Below are positions 44,444 through 52,899 of a stretch of DNA of 64,000 nt, in pieces. The notes under the pieces are model-generated. The model did no database searches. It was given only the letters and a program-made list of their open reading frames with translations, and was not told the DNA's origin. A program made the translations under genes and the position numbers. The stretch is from Cytobacillus oceanisediminis (GTDB taxonomy: Bacteria > Bacillota > Bacilli > Bacillales > Cytobacillaceae), in assembly GCF_022811925.1 (NCBI RefSeq), contig NZ_CP065511.1:3031501-3095500 (forward strand). Direction: 5' to 3'. The first letter of the stretch is position 1. Each line of letters begins with the position of its first letter.

Positions 44444-44471
44444 AAAAACATGCTAACTCCCCATTTTTCGT

Positions 44472-44535
44472 GAGTTAGACCCCCTAACTCCGGACTTAGA
44501 CCCCTTAACTCCGGACTTAGGTGGGTTAACTGACT
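44472..44535. repeat. short tandem repeat with inverted symmetry
   Basis: About 2.5 copies of a 21-22 bp unit (CTTAGACCCCTTAACTCCGGA and variants); the first is also a hairpin, GAGTTAG-ACCCC-CTAACTC. It lies between the HTH gene stop and the sigma gene, and could be an attenuator or protein-binding site. Confidence 0.55.
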
Positions 44536-44638
44536 GATCTGGGACTTTTTCTTGATTCGCCAAAATATTGTTTACAGGCTATGTTTGAGCTACCCGGGAA
44601 TACATTGAGAGCGCGCTTTCCTTGAAGGGATCGTATTC

Positions 44639-45142
44639 ATGGAGAGTTTTGAACAGTTAGCAGCACAATATGAGCCGATGATTCATAAAATCATACATAG
44701 CCTGAACATCTATAAAAACAAAGAGGAATTCTACCAGCTGGGATTAATTACACTATGGCAGGCATGGCAAAATCATGACGCTGAAAAAGGAACCCTGCTT
44801 TCCTATGCCTACAGTATGATAAAAGGAAAAATCATGCACGAATTAACAACACAACATAAACAAAGCCAACAATATTCCTATCCGAATGATGAATTCTGGG
44901 AACTTATTGAAGACCCCTCACCCTTCCCTTCCACAGATCTTGCACATGAGCTGCTAAAAAAATGCGGGCTATTATCTGCCAATCAAATGAAATGGCTGCA
45001 ATATACTTTATATGATCAGCTGTCTGTTAAGGAAATAGCTGAAAAAGAACAAGTCACCCCGTCAGCAGTTAAAAACTGGCGGCAGGGTGCCCGTGAGAAG
45101 CTGAAAAATATAATGAAAAATAATCGCTTTTTAGAAGATTAA
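44639..45142 (+). CDS. sigma-70 family RNA polymerase sigma factor
   Basis: 167 aa. Region 2 at residues 1-80 (FEQLAAQYEPMIHKIIHSL, EEFYQLGLITLWQAWQNHD, GTLLSYAYSMIKGKIMHEL) and region 4 helix-turn-helix at about 115-155 (LSVKEIAEKEQVTPSAVKNW). No region 3. Similar in build to ECF-like or SigI/SigO-type factors; the YvrJ gene nearby recalls the Bacillus subtilis SigO (YvrI) locus. AAGGG at 9 nt before ATG 44639. No anti-sigma gene is obvious, so control may be by the HTH protein or by synthesis. Confidence 0.85.
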   Translation: MESFEQLAAQYEPMIHKIIHSLNIYKNKEEFYQLGLITLWQAWQNHDAEKGTLLSYAYSMIKGKIMHELTTQHKQSQQYSYPNDEFWELIEDPSPFPSTDLAHELLKKCGLLSANQMKWLQYTLYDQLSVKEIAEKEQVTPSAVKNWRQGAREKLKNIMKNNRFLED

Positions 45143-45150
45143 TCAAATTT

Positions 45151-45184
45151 ACCCTGTCCTTATCTCCCAGCAATATGTATATAG
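45151..45184 (+). promoter_or_regulatory. putative alternative-sigma promoter, copy 2 (before DUF1659)
   Basis: ACCCTGTCCTT, 14 nt, TGTATATA. Aligned with the block at 43573 without gaps it shares 34 of 45 bases, 11 of 11 in the upstream element. Confidence 0.6.
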
Positions 45185-45207
45185 AGGGTGAAAGGAGGTG
45201 AACAAAC

Positions 45208-45426
45208 ATGGCACAAGCAATTATCACTGATTCCAAACTTCGCCTGGTGTTTGAAACAGGCCTTAACGAGCAGGGCAAGCCTATCCACAAATCCAAAACC
45301 TACAGCGGCGTAAAACAATCGGCAACAGCAGACCAGCTTTTCACAGTGGGACAAGCGATCTCTGGACTAAGCAGCTATCCGCTGGCTGGAATTAATAGAA
45401 ATGACAGCTTCGAAATTCTGGGCTAA
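45208..45426 (+). CDS. DUF1659 family protein
   Basis: 72 aa, small, likely beta-rich: LRLVFETGLNEQGKPIHKSKTYSGVK matches the DUF1659 core. AAAGGAGGTG ribosome site. Found next to DUF2922 and YvrJ genes throughout Bacillaceae; function unknown. Confidence 0.8.
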   Translation: MAQAIITDSKLRLVFETGLNEQGKPIHKSKTYSGVKQSATADQLFTVGQAISGLSSYPLAGINRNDSFEILG

Positions 45427-45469
45427 TTCATTCTATTAAAATACTTTAAACATAAAGGAGGGAATAAAA

Positions 45470-45688
45470 ATGGCTAAATCATTAGAAATGACTTTTCTGT
45501 CAGAACTGGGCAAGCCAACGAAACTATCTGTTGATAACCCAATCGAACCGATTGATCCTGCAGCTGTGAAAGCAGCCATGGAACAAATCATTGCTGCCAA
45601 TGCTTTTGACGGCAATGGCGGTGATTTGGTTTCAGCGGAAAGCGCCAGATTGGTTGAGCGTAATGTAACTGATTATGAATTAATGTAA
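45470..45688 (+). CDS. DUF2922 family protein
   Basis: 72 aa. The core LEMTFLSELGKPTKLSVDNP then VKAAMEQIIAANAF fits DUF2922. AAAGGAGGG before ATG 45470. It sits 43 nt after the DUF1659 gene; the two families usually occur together and may interact. Confidence 0.8.
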   Translation: MAKSLEMTFLSELGKPTKLSVDNPIEPIDPAAVKAAMEQIIAANAFDGNGGDLVSAESARLVERNVTDYELM

Positions 45689-45769
45689 GGTGCAGTGGCC
45701 GGATTCTTTGGAACCCGGCCATTTTTACAATGTGGGTAAAATTAAATTCACTAGAAAGGAGCAGCTGCC

Positions 45770-45907
45770 ATGGAACAGATGGTTACATTGATCAGCGAAC
45801 TCGGCTTCCCGATCGTTGTCACGTTTTTTCTGCTGAACCGGATCGAAGCGAAGCTTGATGTTGTGGTGTCTTCCATTCAGGGATTGCCGGATCGATTGAA
45901 GGAATAG
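45770..45907 (+). CDS. YvrJ family small membrane protein
   Basis: 45 residues: one membrane helix (LISELGFPIVVTFFLLNRIE) and an amphipathic tail (AKLDVVVSSIQGLPDRLKE). This is the pattern of YvrJ proteins, and resembles holin-like peptides. AGAAAGGAGCAG ribosome site. Last gene of the DUF1659-DUF2922-YvrJ unit. Confidence 0.75.
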   Translation: MEQMVTLISELGFPIVVTFFLLNRIEAKLDVVVSSIQGLPDRLKE

Positions 45908-46185
45908 GAAAACAAGAAAAGCGCAAGCGCCTTGCCCACCCCCGACAAGCACAAGACGAGCCTCTCGGAAAGGCGTCCTTTGCCTTTTTGGGAGGATTGC
46001 CCGAAATGTGGAGGCGACTGCCCAGGGACGACAGGCATAAGACGGTTCCTGTAAGAAGGCGGTTTTCCTTCTGAAAGGAAACGGCTTATGACCCCGAGTC
46101 CCTAGGAGCCGCAACTAGACAAGCTTGTGACCTCGAGGGTGTAGGCGCTGGAGCTAGACAGTAATCCAGTTCAAAGTTTTATACT
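45908..46185. repeat. dispersed bcr-like repeat element, copy 2
   Basis: About 280 bp, GC-richer than the flanks, beginning AAAAGCGCAAGCGCC and ending GGCGCTGGAGCTAGACAGTAATC with a TTTTATAC tail, as in copy 1 at 12327. The interior has nested inverted pieces (AAGGCGTCC...; AAGAAGGCGGTTTTCCTTCTG). A 129-codon minus-strand frame across it is not a gene. Confidence 0.6.
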
Positions 46186-46210
46186 TTCATATTTTATCAA
46201 GATATTAGTA

Positions 46211-47338
46211 TCACTTTATTCCTGCTTCCAAGCCTTTTCTTAATGGATCATAAGGTGACAGATCTATTTCCATCTCCCTTTTCAAAGCAAGATCTGCAGC
46301 CAGAGTGCCCACGTAAGGTCCCATCGTAAGCCCTGAAGCCCCTAATCCTGTTGCGATAACCAGCCCCTCTGCAGCTGGAACCGTACCCAGCAGCGGCAAA
46401 ATATCAGGACCAGCCGGACGGAAGCCAATTCTTACTTCTTTTAGCGTGCTTCCAGCTAATCCTGGTGCCACCGTTAATGCTTCATCCAGCACTTCTTTCA
46501 CACCTGCCGCCGTTAGTCTATAATCAAACCCGGATCCCGTTTCCCTGGTAGCTCCAACCACCACTTTGGAATGGTCGAAAGCCACTAAGTAATGAGTGCT
46601 TTGAGGAAGGACAACCGGCCAGCTGGAGGTGTCCATACTGTCCATTTCCAGATGGGCAATTTGCCCGCGCTGAGGCTCGATTTTAAGATTAATGCCTAAC
46701 GGTGCAAGTAAGTCCTTAGCCCATGCACCGGCAGTAACGATTACTGCATCGGCAGCAATGACATCCCCGTTCACTTTTACTCCTGTAACCTTATTATTAT
46801 GAAATACAAGGTCACCTTCACCTTCAAGTAATACAGCACCATGTTTTTTTGCACCATTTAGCATGGCGTCCCTTAACAGCCTGCCATCCAATCTGGCTGC
46901 ACCCGTAACATGGACAGCCTGCAGATCCTCCCGGAGCGGCGGATAAAGTTCCCTGGCTTGCGCTGCTGTTAATCTCGTAATCTCCCCAACCTCAGGGGTT
47001 TCAGCTTTTTTTTGCCGGACATTTTGCTCGATCGCATCCAGTTCATCCGAACTGCTGCTGACTGCCAGAGCTCCTACCATTCCATATCCAAAATTCTCCT
47101 CACCATCTTGTTTAAGATTTGCTATTAAAGATGGATAGTAAAGAGCGCCTCTTTTTGCAATGGTGTACCAGTCTTTGTGATCTACTCTGGAAATCCACGG
47201 GCAAATGATTCCTGCGCCTGCTGCAGTTGCCTGTCCCTGATGTGCCTTATCAATAATGACTACCTCTGCACCTTCCCTTGAGAGGTAATAGGCTGCACTT
47301 GAACCGACAATTCCTGAGCCTATGACTGCTATTTTCAT
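46211..47338 (-). CDS. FAD-dependent oxidoreductase, glycine-oxidase/DadA-like
   Basis: 375 aa amine- or amino-acid-oxidising flavoprotein. GSGIVGSSAAYYLSREG at residues 7-23, VVIIDKAHQG, AGAGIICPW and C-terminal RIGFRPAGPDILPLLG then TGLGASGLTMGP. No signal peptide. It is the last gene behind a dipeptide-type ABC importer, 31 nt after the ATPase gene, so it should act on a product of the imported compound. Confidence 0.82.
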   Translation of the reverse strand: MKIAVIGSGIVGSSAAYYLSREGAEVVIIDKAHQGQATAAGAGIICPWISRVDHKDWYTIAKRGALYYPSLIANLKQDGEENFGYGMVGALAVSSSSDELDAIEQNVRQKKAETPEVGEITRLTAAQARELYPPLREDLQAVHVTGAARLDGRLLRDAMLNGAKKHGAVLLEGEGDLVFHNNKVTGVKVNGDVIAADAVIVTAGAWAKDLLAPLGINLKIEPQRGQIAHLEMDSMDTSSWPVVLPQSTHYLVAFDHSKVVVGATRETGSGFDYRLTAAGVKEVLDEALTVAPGLAGSTLKEVRIGFRPAGPDILPLLGTVPAAEGLVIATGLGASGLTMGPYVGTLAADLALKREMEIDLSPYDPLRKGLEAGIK

Positions 47339-47369
47339 GGATTAAACATTCCTTTCTATTAAATATTTT

Positions 47370-48380
47370 TTACTGTAAGGGAAAATGACAGGAAACAAAA
47401 TGATCATGTCTTACTTGTTTTAATTTTGGTCTTTCGACTTTACATAATTGCTGCTTGAATGGGCATCGTGAGTAAAATTTACATCCAGTTGCATCCTCCA
47501 CCTGTTCTGGAAGTTCGTCGCCGTGAATATATACTTTGTCCTTTCTGTCCCTTAATGTTGGATCTGGTACCGGAACAGCAGAAATTAATCCTTTTGTATA
47601 TGGATGCATGGTCTCATTAAATAAATCTTCTTTTAAAGCCATTTCCACAACTTCACCCATATACATGACCGCAATGCGGTCGCTAATATATTTAACAGCA
47701 GGAATTCCATGCGCAATAAATACGTACGTTAGATTGAATTTCCTCTGTAAATCTATTAACAGATTCAATATTTGCGCCTGAATCGAAACGTCAAGTGCAG
47801 ATACCGGCTCATCACAAACAATTAATTTTGGTTTTAAAGCAAGGGCTCTAGCAATACCGATACGCTGCCGCTGTCCTCCACTAAATTCATGTGGATACCT
47901 TTTGGAGAAGGAGCGATCTAAGCCTACAGTTTCCATAAGGTCAAAAACTATGTTTTCAAGCTCTTTCCCTTTAGCAGCTTTATGGGTTCTAAGGGGCTCA
48001 GCGATAATATCAAAGACTCTCATCCTTGGATTTAATGATGAATATGGATCTTGGAAGACCATTTGTATGTCTTTTCTAATTTTTTGCATCTCATTGTGAT
48101 TCAGCGATGTTAATTCTGTTCCTTCGAAATAAATTTTTCCTTCAGTGGGCTCCTGCATTCTTAAGATAGTAGTGCCAGTTGTAGATTTGCCGCAGCCCGA
48201 TTCCCCAACTATGCCTAATGTCTCGCCCTTATTGACATATAGGCTAATATCATCAACCGCTTTTACGTAATTCTTTTTTCTGCCAAAAAAATCAGAAGAA
48301 GTTTCATAATACTTTTTCAGCCCTTCAATTTTTAATAAGCACTCCTGATTAACACTATTTTCATCTAGTATGCTATTCAT
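47370..48380 (-). CDS. oligo/dipeptide ABC transporter ATP-binding protein (DppF/OppF type)
   Basis: 336 aa. Walker [12 protein letters not shown] near residue 57, signature [15 protein letters not shown], Walker [14 protein letters not shown] and the C-terminal Opp-type cysteine motif ([20 protein letters not shown]) that can hold an iron-sulfur cluster. The start overlaps the DppD-type stop by ATGA. Confidence 0.93.
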   Translation of the reverse strand: MNSILDENSVNQECLLKIEGLKKYYETSSDFFGRKKNYVKAVDDISLYVNKGETLGIVGESGCGKSTTGTTILRMQEPTEGKIYFEGTELTSLNHNEMQKIRKDIQMVFQDPYSSLNPRMRVFDIIAEPLRTHKAAKGKELENIVFDLMETVGLDRSFSKRYPHEFSGGQRQRIGIARALALKPKLIVCDEPVSALDVSIQAQILNLLIDLQRKFNLTYVFIAHGIPAVKYISDRIAVMYMGEVVEMALKEDLFNETMHPYTKGLISAVPVPDPTLRDRKDKVYIHGDELPEQVEDATGCKFYSRCPFKQQLCKVERPKLKQVRHDHFVSCHFPLQ

Positions 48381-49369
48381 AGCCCTATCACCTCTTTACC
48401 TTCATGAAGCCAGCATCTCACTGAAGATTCTGAATTCACTTGAAGTAAAGGTGGATCTTGCTGACTGCACTTTTCCATTGAAAACGGACATCTTGGATGG
48501 AATTTACAGCCTTTTGGCAAGTTGGATGGAGTGGGAACGTTCCCTTCGATTGATTCTAATTGGTCCTTTAACTGATGAATTTTTGGGGTACTGTTTAAAA
48601 GACCCTGCGTATATGGGTGTTTTGGGTTTTTGAAAAGTTCAAATACATTGTTTTGTTCTACAATTTGCCCAGCGTACATAACAATCACACGATCTGCCAT
48701 TTCTGCCACTACTCCTAAATCATGAGTGATCATTATTATAGAGGTATTATATTCTTCCTTTAGTTTTTTCATGAGTTTAAGTATTTGTGCCTGAATCGTA
48801 ACATCTAAAGCAGTAGTAGGTTCATCGGCAATCAATAATTGAGGTCTGCACGATAAAGCCATTGCAATCATTACCCTCTGTCTCATTCCCCCACTTAATT
48901 GATGAGGAAAAGAGTTGTATAAATTATCTCCATTTGATATACCCACCTTTGAGAGCATATCAATTGCCAGTTCTTTCGCTTTTCTTCTATCAATCTTTTG
49001 ATGAAGTCTAATTGATTCTGATATTTGACTGCCAATCGTAAAGACAGGGTTTAGGGATGTCAGAGGTTCTTGAAAAATCATCGATATTTTATTTCCTCTG
49101 ATTTTCCTCATTTGTTTATTTGAATTTTTCGTTAAGTCAGTTCCATTTAATAATATTTGTCCTCCTACAATTCTCCCTGGCTTACTTACCAATTGAAGAA
49201 TTGAAAGTGAAGTAACACTTTTTCCGCACCCAGATTCACCAACTATGCCAATCGTTTCCCCTTTCTTTACGGTAAAAGAAACTCCATTTACCGAGGGGAT
49301 TACACCGTCCTCTGTAAAAAAGTGCGTTTTCAAATCCTTCACTTCTAATAACGTATCAGTTTCACCCAA
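48377..49369 (-). CDS. oligo/dipeptide ABC transporter ATP-binding protein (DppD/OppD type)
   Basis: 330 aa. Walker [12 protein letters not shown], signature LSGGMRQRVMIAMAL, Walker B LIADEPTTALDVTIQ, and the C-terminal GCKFHPRCPFSMEKC motif. TTG 49369 follows GGAGGG at 8 nt. Partner of the DppF-type ATPase. Confidence 0.93.
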   Translation of the reverse strand: MGETDTLLEVKDLKTHFFTEDGVIPSVNGVSFTVKKGETIGIVGESGCGKSVTSLSILQLVSKPGRIVGGQILLNGTDLTKNSNKQMRKIRGNKISMIFQEPLTSLNPVFTIGSQISESIRLHQKIDRRKAKELAIDMLSKVGISNGDNLYNSFPHQLSGGMRQRVMIAMALSCRPQLLIADEPTTALDVTIQAQILKLMKKLKEEYNTSIIMITHDLGVVAEMADRVIVMYAGQIVEQNNVFELFKNPKHPYTQGLLNSTPKIHQLKDQLESIEGNVPTPSNLPKGCKFHPRCPFSMEKCSQQDPPLLQVNSESSVRCWLHEGKEVIGL

Positions 49370-49382
49370 GAGATCATCCCTC

Positions 49383-50300
49383 CTATTTTTTCACCTGTGT
49401 TCGTGGATCAAGTACATCTCTCAGCCAGTCCCCCAAAAAGATAATCCCGAGAACTGTAACTGTTATGGCAATGCCAGGAAAGGTAGCAAGCCACCAATTA
49501 GTTGCTAGATAGTTTCTTCCATCTGTTAACATTCCGCCCCAGGAAACATCTGGAGGCTGAATCCCTAATCCAAGAAAACTTAGCGATGCTTCTAAAACTA
49601 TAGTCGTAGCAACGCTTAATGTTGATATCACAATAAATGAAGAAAGGATGTTAGGAAGGATATGCTGCAGCATAATGGTTAAACTATTTGTACCTATTGA
49701 TTTTGAAGCCTTCACAAACTCCCTTTCTTTAATACTTAAGACCTCTCCCCTGACAACTCTTGCATATGTAACCCAATTAGTTAATCCAATTACAATAATC
49801 AGAACCAAAATACTAGGATCAAAGACGGCAAGAACGACAAGGATAAAAAGAATGCTGGGAATCGCCAAGAATGAATCTACAATTCTCATTAATAAGTTAT
49901 CTATAACTCCACCATAATAGCCTGCTATTAATCCTACTATTATGCCTATGAAACCGGCTAAAATAACAGAAAAAACCCCAACAAGCAAGGAAACACGCGA
50001 GCCATAAATAATACGGCTCAATATATCTCTCCCTAAATTATCTGTTCCTAGAATATAATTTTGTGAACCGCCATCCAGCCACACAGGGGGCTTTAGCATA
50101 TCACCCAAATTATTCGATGCTGGATCATGCGGAGCCAAAATGTCAGCGAATATAGCAACAAATATAACTAAAGAAACAATGAAGAACCCCACAGTTCCTG
50201 TTTTGCTTTGAAGCAGCAGCTTTATCCATCTTACCCATGGTTTTCTTCTCTGGACGGTGCTTATGGTAGTTTCGGAACTCATTTTTACTTCTGCTTCCAT
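49383..50300 (-). CDS. dipeptide-type ABC permease (DppC/OppC type)
   Basis: 305 aa, N-terminal OppC region and six membrane segments; HDPASNNLGDMLKPPVW and LGTDNLGRDILSRIIYGSR are diagnostic, and VRGEVLSIKEREFVKASKSI is the EAA loop. ATG 50300 follows AGGAGG; a GTG at 50309 overlaps it. Confidence 0.93.
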   Translation of the reverse strand: MEAEVKMSSETTISTVQRRKPWVRWIKLLLQSKTGTVGFFIVSLVIFVAIFADILAPHDPASNNLGDMLKPPVWLDGGSQNYILGTDNLGRDILSRIIYGSRVSLLVGVFSVILAGFIGIIVGLIAGYYGGVIDNLLMRIVDSFLAIPSILFILVVLAVFDPSILVLIIVIGLTNWVTYARVVRGEVLSIKEREFVKASKSIGTNSLTIMLQHILPNILSSFIVISTLSVATTIVLEASLSFLGLGIQPPDVSWGGMLTDGRNYLATNWWLATFPGIAITVTVLGIIFLGDWLRDVLDPRTQVKK

Positions 50301-50312
50301 GAGATACACCTC

Positions 50313-51230
50313 CTATGAATAATTAATTCTTGGGTCCAAAACACGATAAACGATATCAGTAAGCAGGTTGACAACAATAACTAATATGGCAATCACAAAA
50401 ACGGCAGCTTGGACGACAGCCATATCTCTTCCATTAACTGCTTGAACCAAAAGCAGACCTAACCCTGGCCACGAAAAGACAGTTTCAGTTATTAGGGCTC
50501 CACTGACAAGGTGTGACACTTGCAGCCCCATTATGGTTACTACGGGGATTAATGAATTTCGGAAGGCATGCTTAAAGACTACGCTCATTTCACTTGCACC
50601 TTTACTTTTAGCTGTACGAATATAATCTTGATTTAAAATTTCTAACATACTTGATCTAATTAACCTTGTCATTTCTGCAGCGATGCCTGTTCCCAGGGTT
50701 ATCGCAGGTAAAACCATATGCATAACCGATCCTCTTCCGGAAACGGGGAATAGCTGATAATTTACGGCCAATAATAATATCAGCATGATTCCAAGCCAGA
50801 AATTCGGCATGGCTTTTCCCAGTACTGATCCTCCGGTAATAAACAAGTCAATAAAGCTATTTCTCTTTTTTGCTGAATAGATTCCTAAGGGTATTGCGAT
50901 TATAATAGCTACCAGCATCGAAGCTGCAGCTAATTCAAATGTTGCTGGGAGCCTCTCCAAAACCAAGGGCAATGCCTCCTGATTATATCTGAAAGATGTC
51001 CCAAAATTTCCAGTGATCAAATCTCCAATAAAATGGAAATACTGATATACAAAAGGCTCATTTAAACCTAAGGCTTCTCTCAAAGCCTCTCTATCTGCTT
51101 CAGACGCATCTTCAGGCAGCATTAAAGAGACTGGGTCTCCTGCCAAATATACCAATACAAATACAACAAAGGTGATTATGAATAGGACTGGTATAATTTG
51201 CAGAAATCTTCTTATAAGATACTTTTTCAA
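50313..51230 (-). CDS. dipeptide-type ABC permease (DppB/OppB type)
   Basis: 305 aa; MKKYLIRRFLQIIPVLFIIT start, DPVSLMLPEDA and LGLNEPFVYQYFHFIGDLI then GNFGTSFRY, and the EAA loop DYIRTAKSKGASEMSVVFKH. The start is TTG 51230 with AGGAGG at 7 nt. A hairpin separates it from the binding-protein gene. Confidence 0.93.
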   Translation of the reverse strand: MKKYLIRRFLQIIPVLFIITFVVFVLVYLAGDPVSLMLPEDASEADREALREALGLNEPFVYQYFHFIGDLITGNFGTSFRYNQEALPLVLERLPATFELAAASMLVAIIIAIPLGIYSAKKRNSFIDLFITGGSVLGKAMPNFWLGIMLILLLAVNYQLFPVSGRGSVMHMVLPAITLGTGIAAEMTRLIRSSMLEILNQDYIRTAKSKGASEMSVVFKHAFRNSLIPVVTIMGLQVSHLVSGALITETVFSWPGLGLLLVQAVNGRDMAVVQAAVFVIAILVIVVNLLTDIVYRVLDPRINYS

Positions 51231-51253
51231 GGCCAGACCTCCTATATTATGAA

Positions 51254-51286
51254 GCGGGACTGGACCTTTTAACTTTCCAGCCCCGC
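51254..51286 (-). terminator. intercistronic hairpin after the binding-protein gene
   Basis: GCGGG-CTGGA / TCCAGTCCCGC, about 11-bp stem with an 11-nt loop and no clear T-run. Such hairpins protect binding-protein mRNA and lower downstream expression. Confidence 0.6.
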
Positions 51287-51294
51287 AAATAGTA

Positions 51295-52851
51295 TTATTT
51301 TAAAGTGATATCTGAGAAGTTTATGACTTCATCCAACCTCGGTTCAAATTGTACATTATCACTAACCCCATAATTGGCTCCTTGCTGGAAAAGAAAAATG
51401 TGAGGTCTTTCTTCAGCTACAATCTCTTGTATTTTTTGATATTGTTTTACCCTCTCATCTTCATTGAGATTACGGCCTGCATCATGGAAAAGCTTTTCCA
51501 CTTCTTCGTTATAATAATCTGTTTGCCCGGCTGCACGTTCTTTTGTGTAATGAACTAATGAATAAGATGCATCGAGGAGGCCATCCGCCAATCCTATCAT
51601 GATTAATTCTTTATTAGATTTGGAGTTGTATACATCCAGGAAGGCGCTAGACTCAAGCAGCTGTAAATTCACTTTAATTCCTGCTTCTCCTAGCATGCTC
51701 GCAATCAATTGTGCTACTTCACCATCCAGCGGATATCTGCCCTTAGGTGCTGTAAACGTTAGTTCCAGCCCATCTTTATACCCTGCCTCTGCTAAAAGGC
51801 TCTTCGCTTTTTCTAAATCATACACATAAGAATCATATAAATCTGGATTTGATCCTAATACGCCTTCTGGTACTCGGGATTGAACTGGTACAGCAGTTCC
51901 CTTTAAAACAGAATCAACAATAGCCTGCTCATTAATAGCAAGATCAATGGCTTCCCGAACTTTTGGGTCTGCGGTAACAGTACCCTCTGTATGGCGAAGC
52001 ATTAAAAGCATGACACGTGTTGTATCCCCATTTATAAGTGATATCCCGCTCTCTCCATTCACCCGATCCCACTCATTGGGAGGAATGTCGGTTGCAATAT
52101 CTACGCCCCCAGTCAGCAATTCTCCTACACGGGTAGAGCTCTCAGGTATTGCCCTGACTACAACTTCTTTCCATTTTGGTTTATCACCAAAATAATCATC
52201 AAACGCTTCTAGGACGACTCTGTCATCCCGTTTCCAATCCACATATTTGTATGGTCCTGAACCAATTGGATTCTTTTGAAATTCCTCAATTCCCACTTCC
52301 TCGAAGTACTTTTTGGGAATTACATCCGCACCGCTTTTTGCCAATAACCTTAATAACGTTGGCATAGGTCCATCTGTCACAATTTCAACAGTTAATTCAT
52401 CAATGGAATTTACTTCCTTAATTTGAGTGAAATAAGGATACTCCTTTAAAGACTCATCATTCATTACTCTTTCAAGGCTAAACTTAACATCTTCGGCTGT
52501 TAATGGGTCTCCATTATGGAAAGTAACACCTTCTTTTAAATTAAATTGCCAGGTAACATCATCGATGTTTTCATATTTTTCAACAAGTTCCGGTTGAATT
52601 TCCATTTTACTATCACGATTAAACAATCTGCTGAACATATTTCTGAATACACGATCTCCATTGGTACTTAATGAATTCTGGGGATCTAAAGTAGTAATAT
52701 CAGCACTTTGCGCAATTACCAGACTTGTTTTCTCACTGCCTTCTTTTCCATTAGTATTACCACCAGTGGATTCAGTGTTACTGCTGCAGCCAGAAACAAC
52801 TATTGCTGAAATAAGCAATAAAACAATTAGATAATTTAATGTTTTTTTCAT
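51295..52851 (-). CDS. dipeptide-type ABC substrate-binding lipoprotein (family 5)
   Basis: 518 aa. Lipobox VVSGC near residue 22. Family 5 signature region ITTLDPQNSLSTNGDRVFRN and KEGVTFHNGDPLTAEDVKFS. Relatives bind peptides, nickel, glutathione, opines or other small solutes; the substrate here is unknown. Ribosome site GGGGGAAG. First gene of the Dpp-like set, 48 nt behind an M20 peptidase. Confidence 0.92.
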   Translation of the reverse strand: MKKTLNYLIVLLLISAIVVSGCSSNTESTGGNTNGKEGSEKTSLVIAQSADITTLDPQNSLSTNGDRVFRNMFSRLFNRDSKMEIQPELVEKYENIDDVTWQFNLKEGVTFHNGDPLTAEDVKFSLERVMNDESLKEYPYFTQIKEVNSIDELTVEIVTDGPMPTLLRLLAKSGADVIPKKYFEEVGIEEFQKNPIGSGPYKYVDWKRDDRVVLEAFDDYFGDKPKWKEVVVRAIPESSTRVGELLTGGVDIATDIPPNEWDRVNGESGISLINGDTTRVMLLMLRHTEGTVTADPKVREAIDLAINEQAIVDSVLKGTAVPVQSRVPEGVLGSNPDLYDSYVYDLEKAKSLLAEAGYKDGLELTFTAPKGRYPLDGEVAQLIASMLGEAGIKVNLQLLESSAFLDVYNSKSNKELIMIGLADGLLDASYSLVHYTKERAAGQTDYYNEEVEKLFHDAGRNLNEDERVKQYQKIQEIVAEERPHIFLFQQGANYGVSDNVQFEPRLDEVINFSDITLK

Positions 52852-52899
52852 TTACATCTTCCCCCTGTACATAATTTATTAGAAATTTCAGATAACTAA

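Noticed and set aside
45725..46114. 129-codon minus-strand frame
   Set aside because: It runs antisense through the YvrJ gene and the repeat element; composition follows the repeat.
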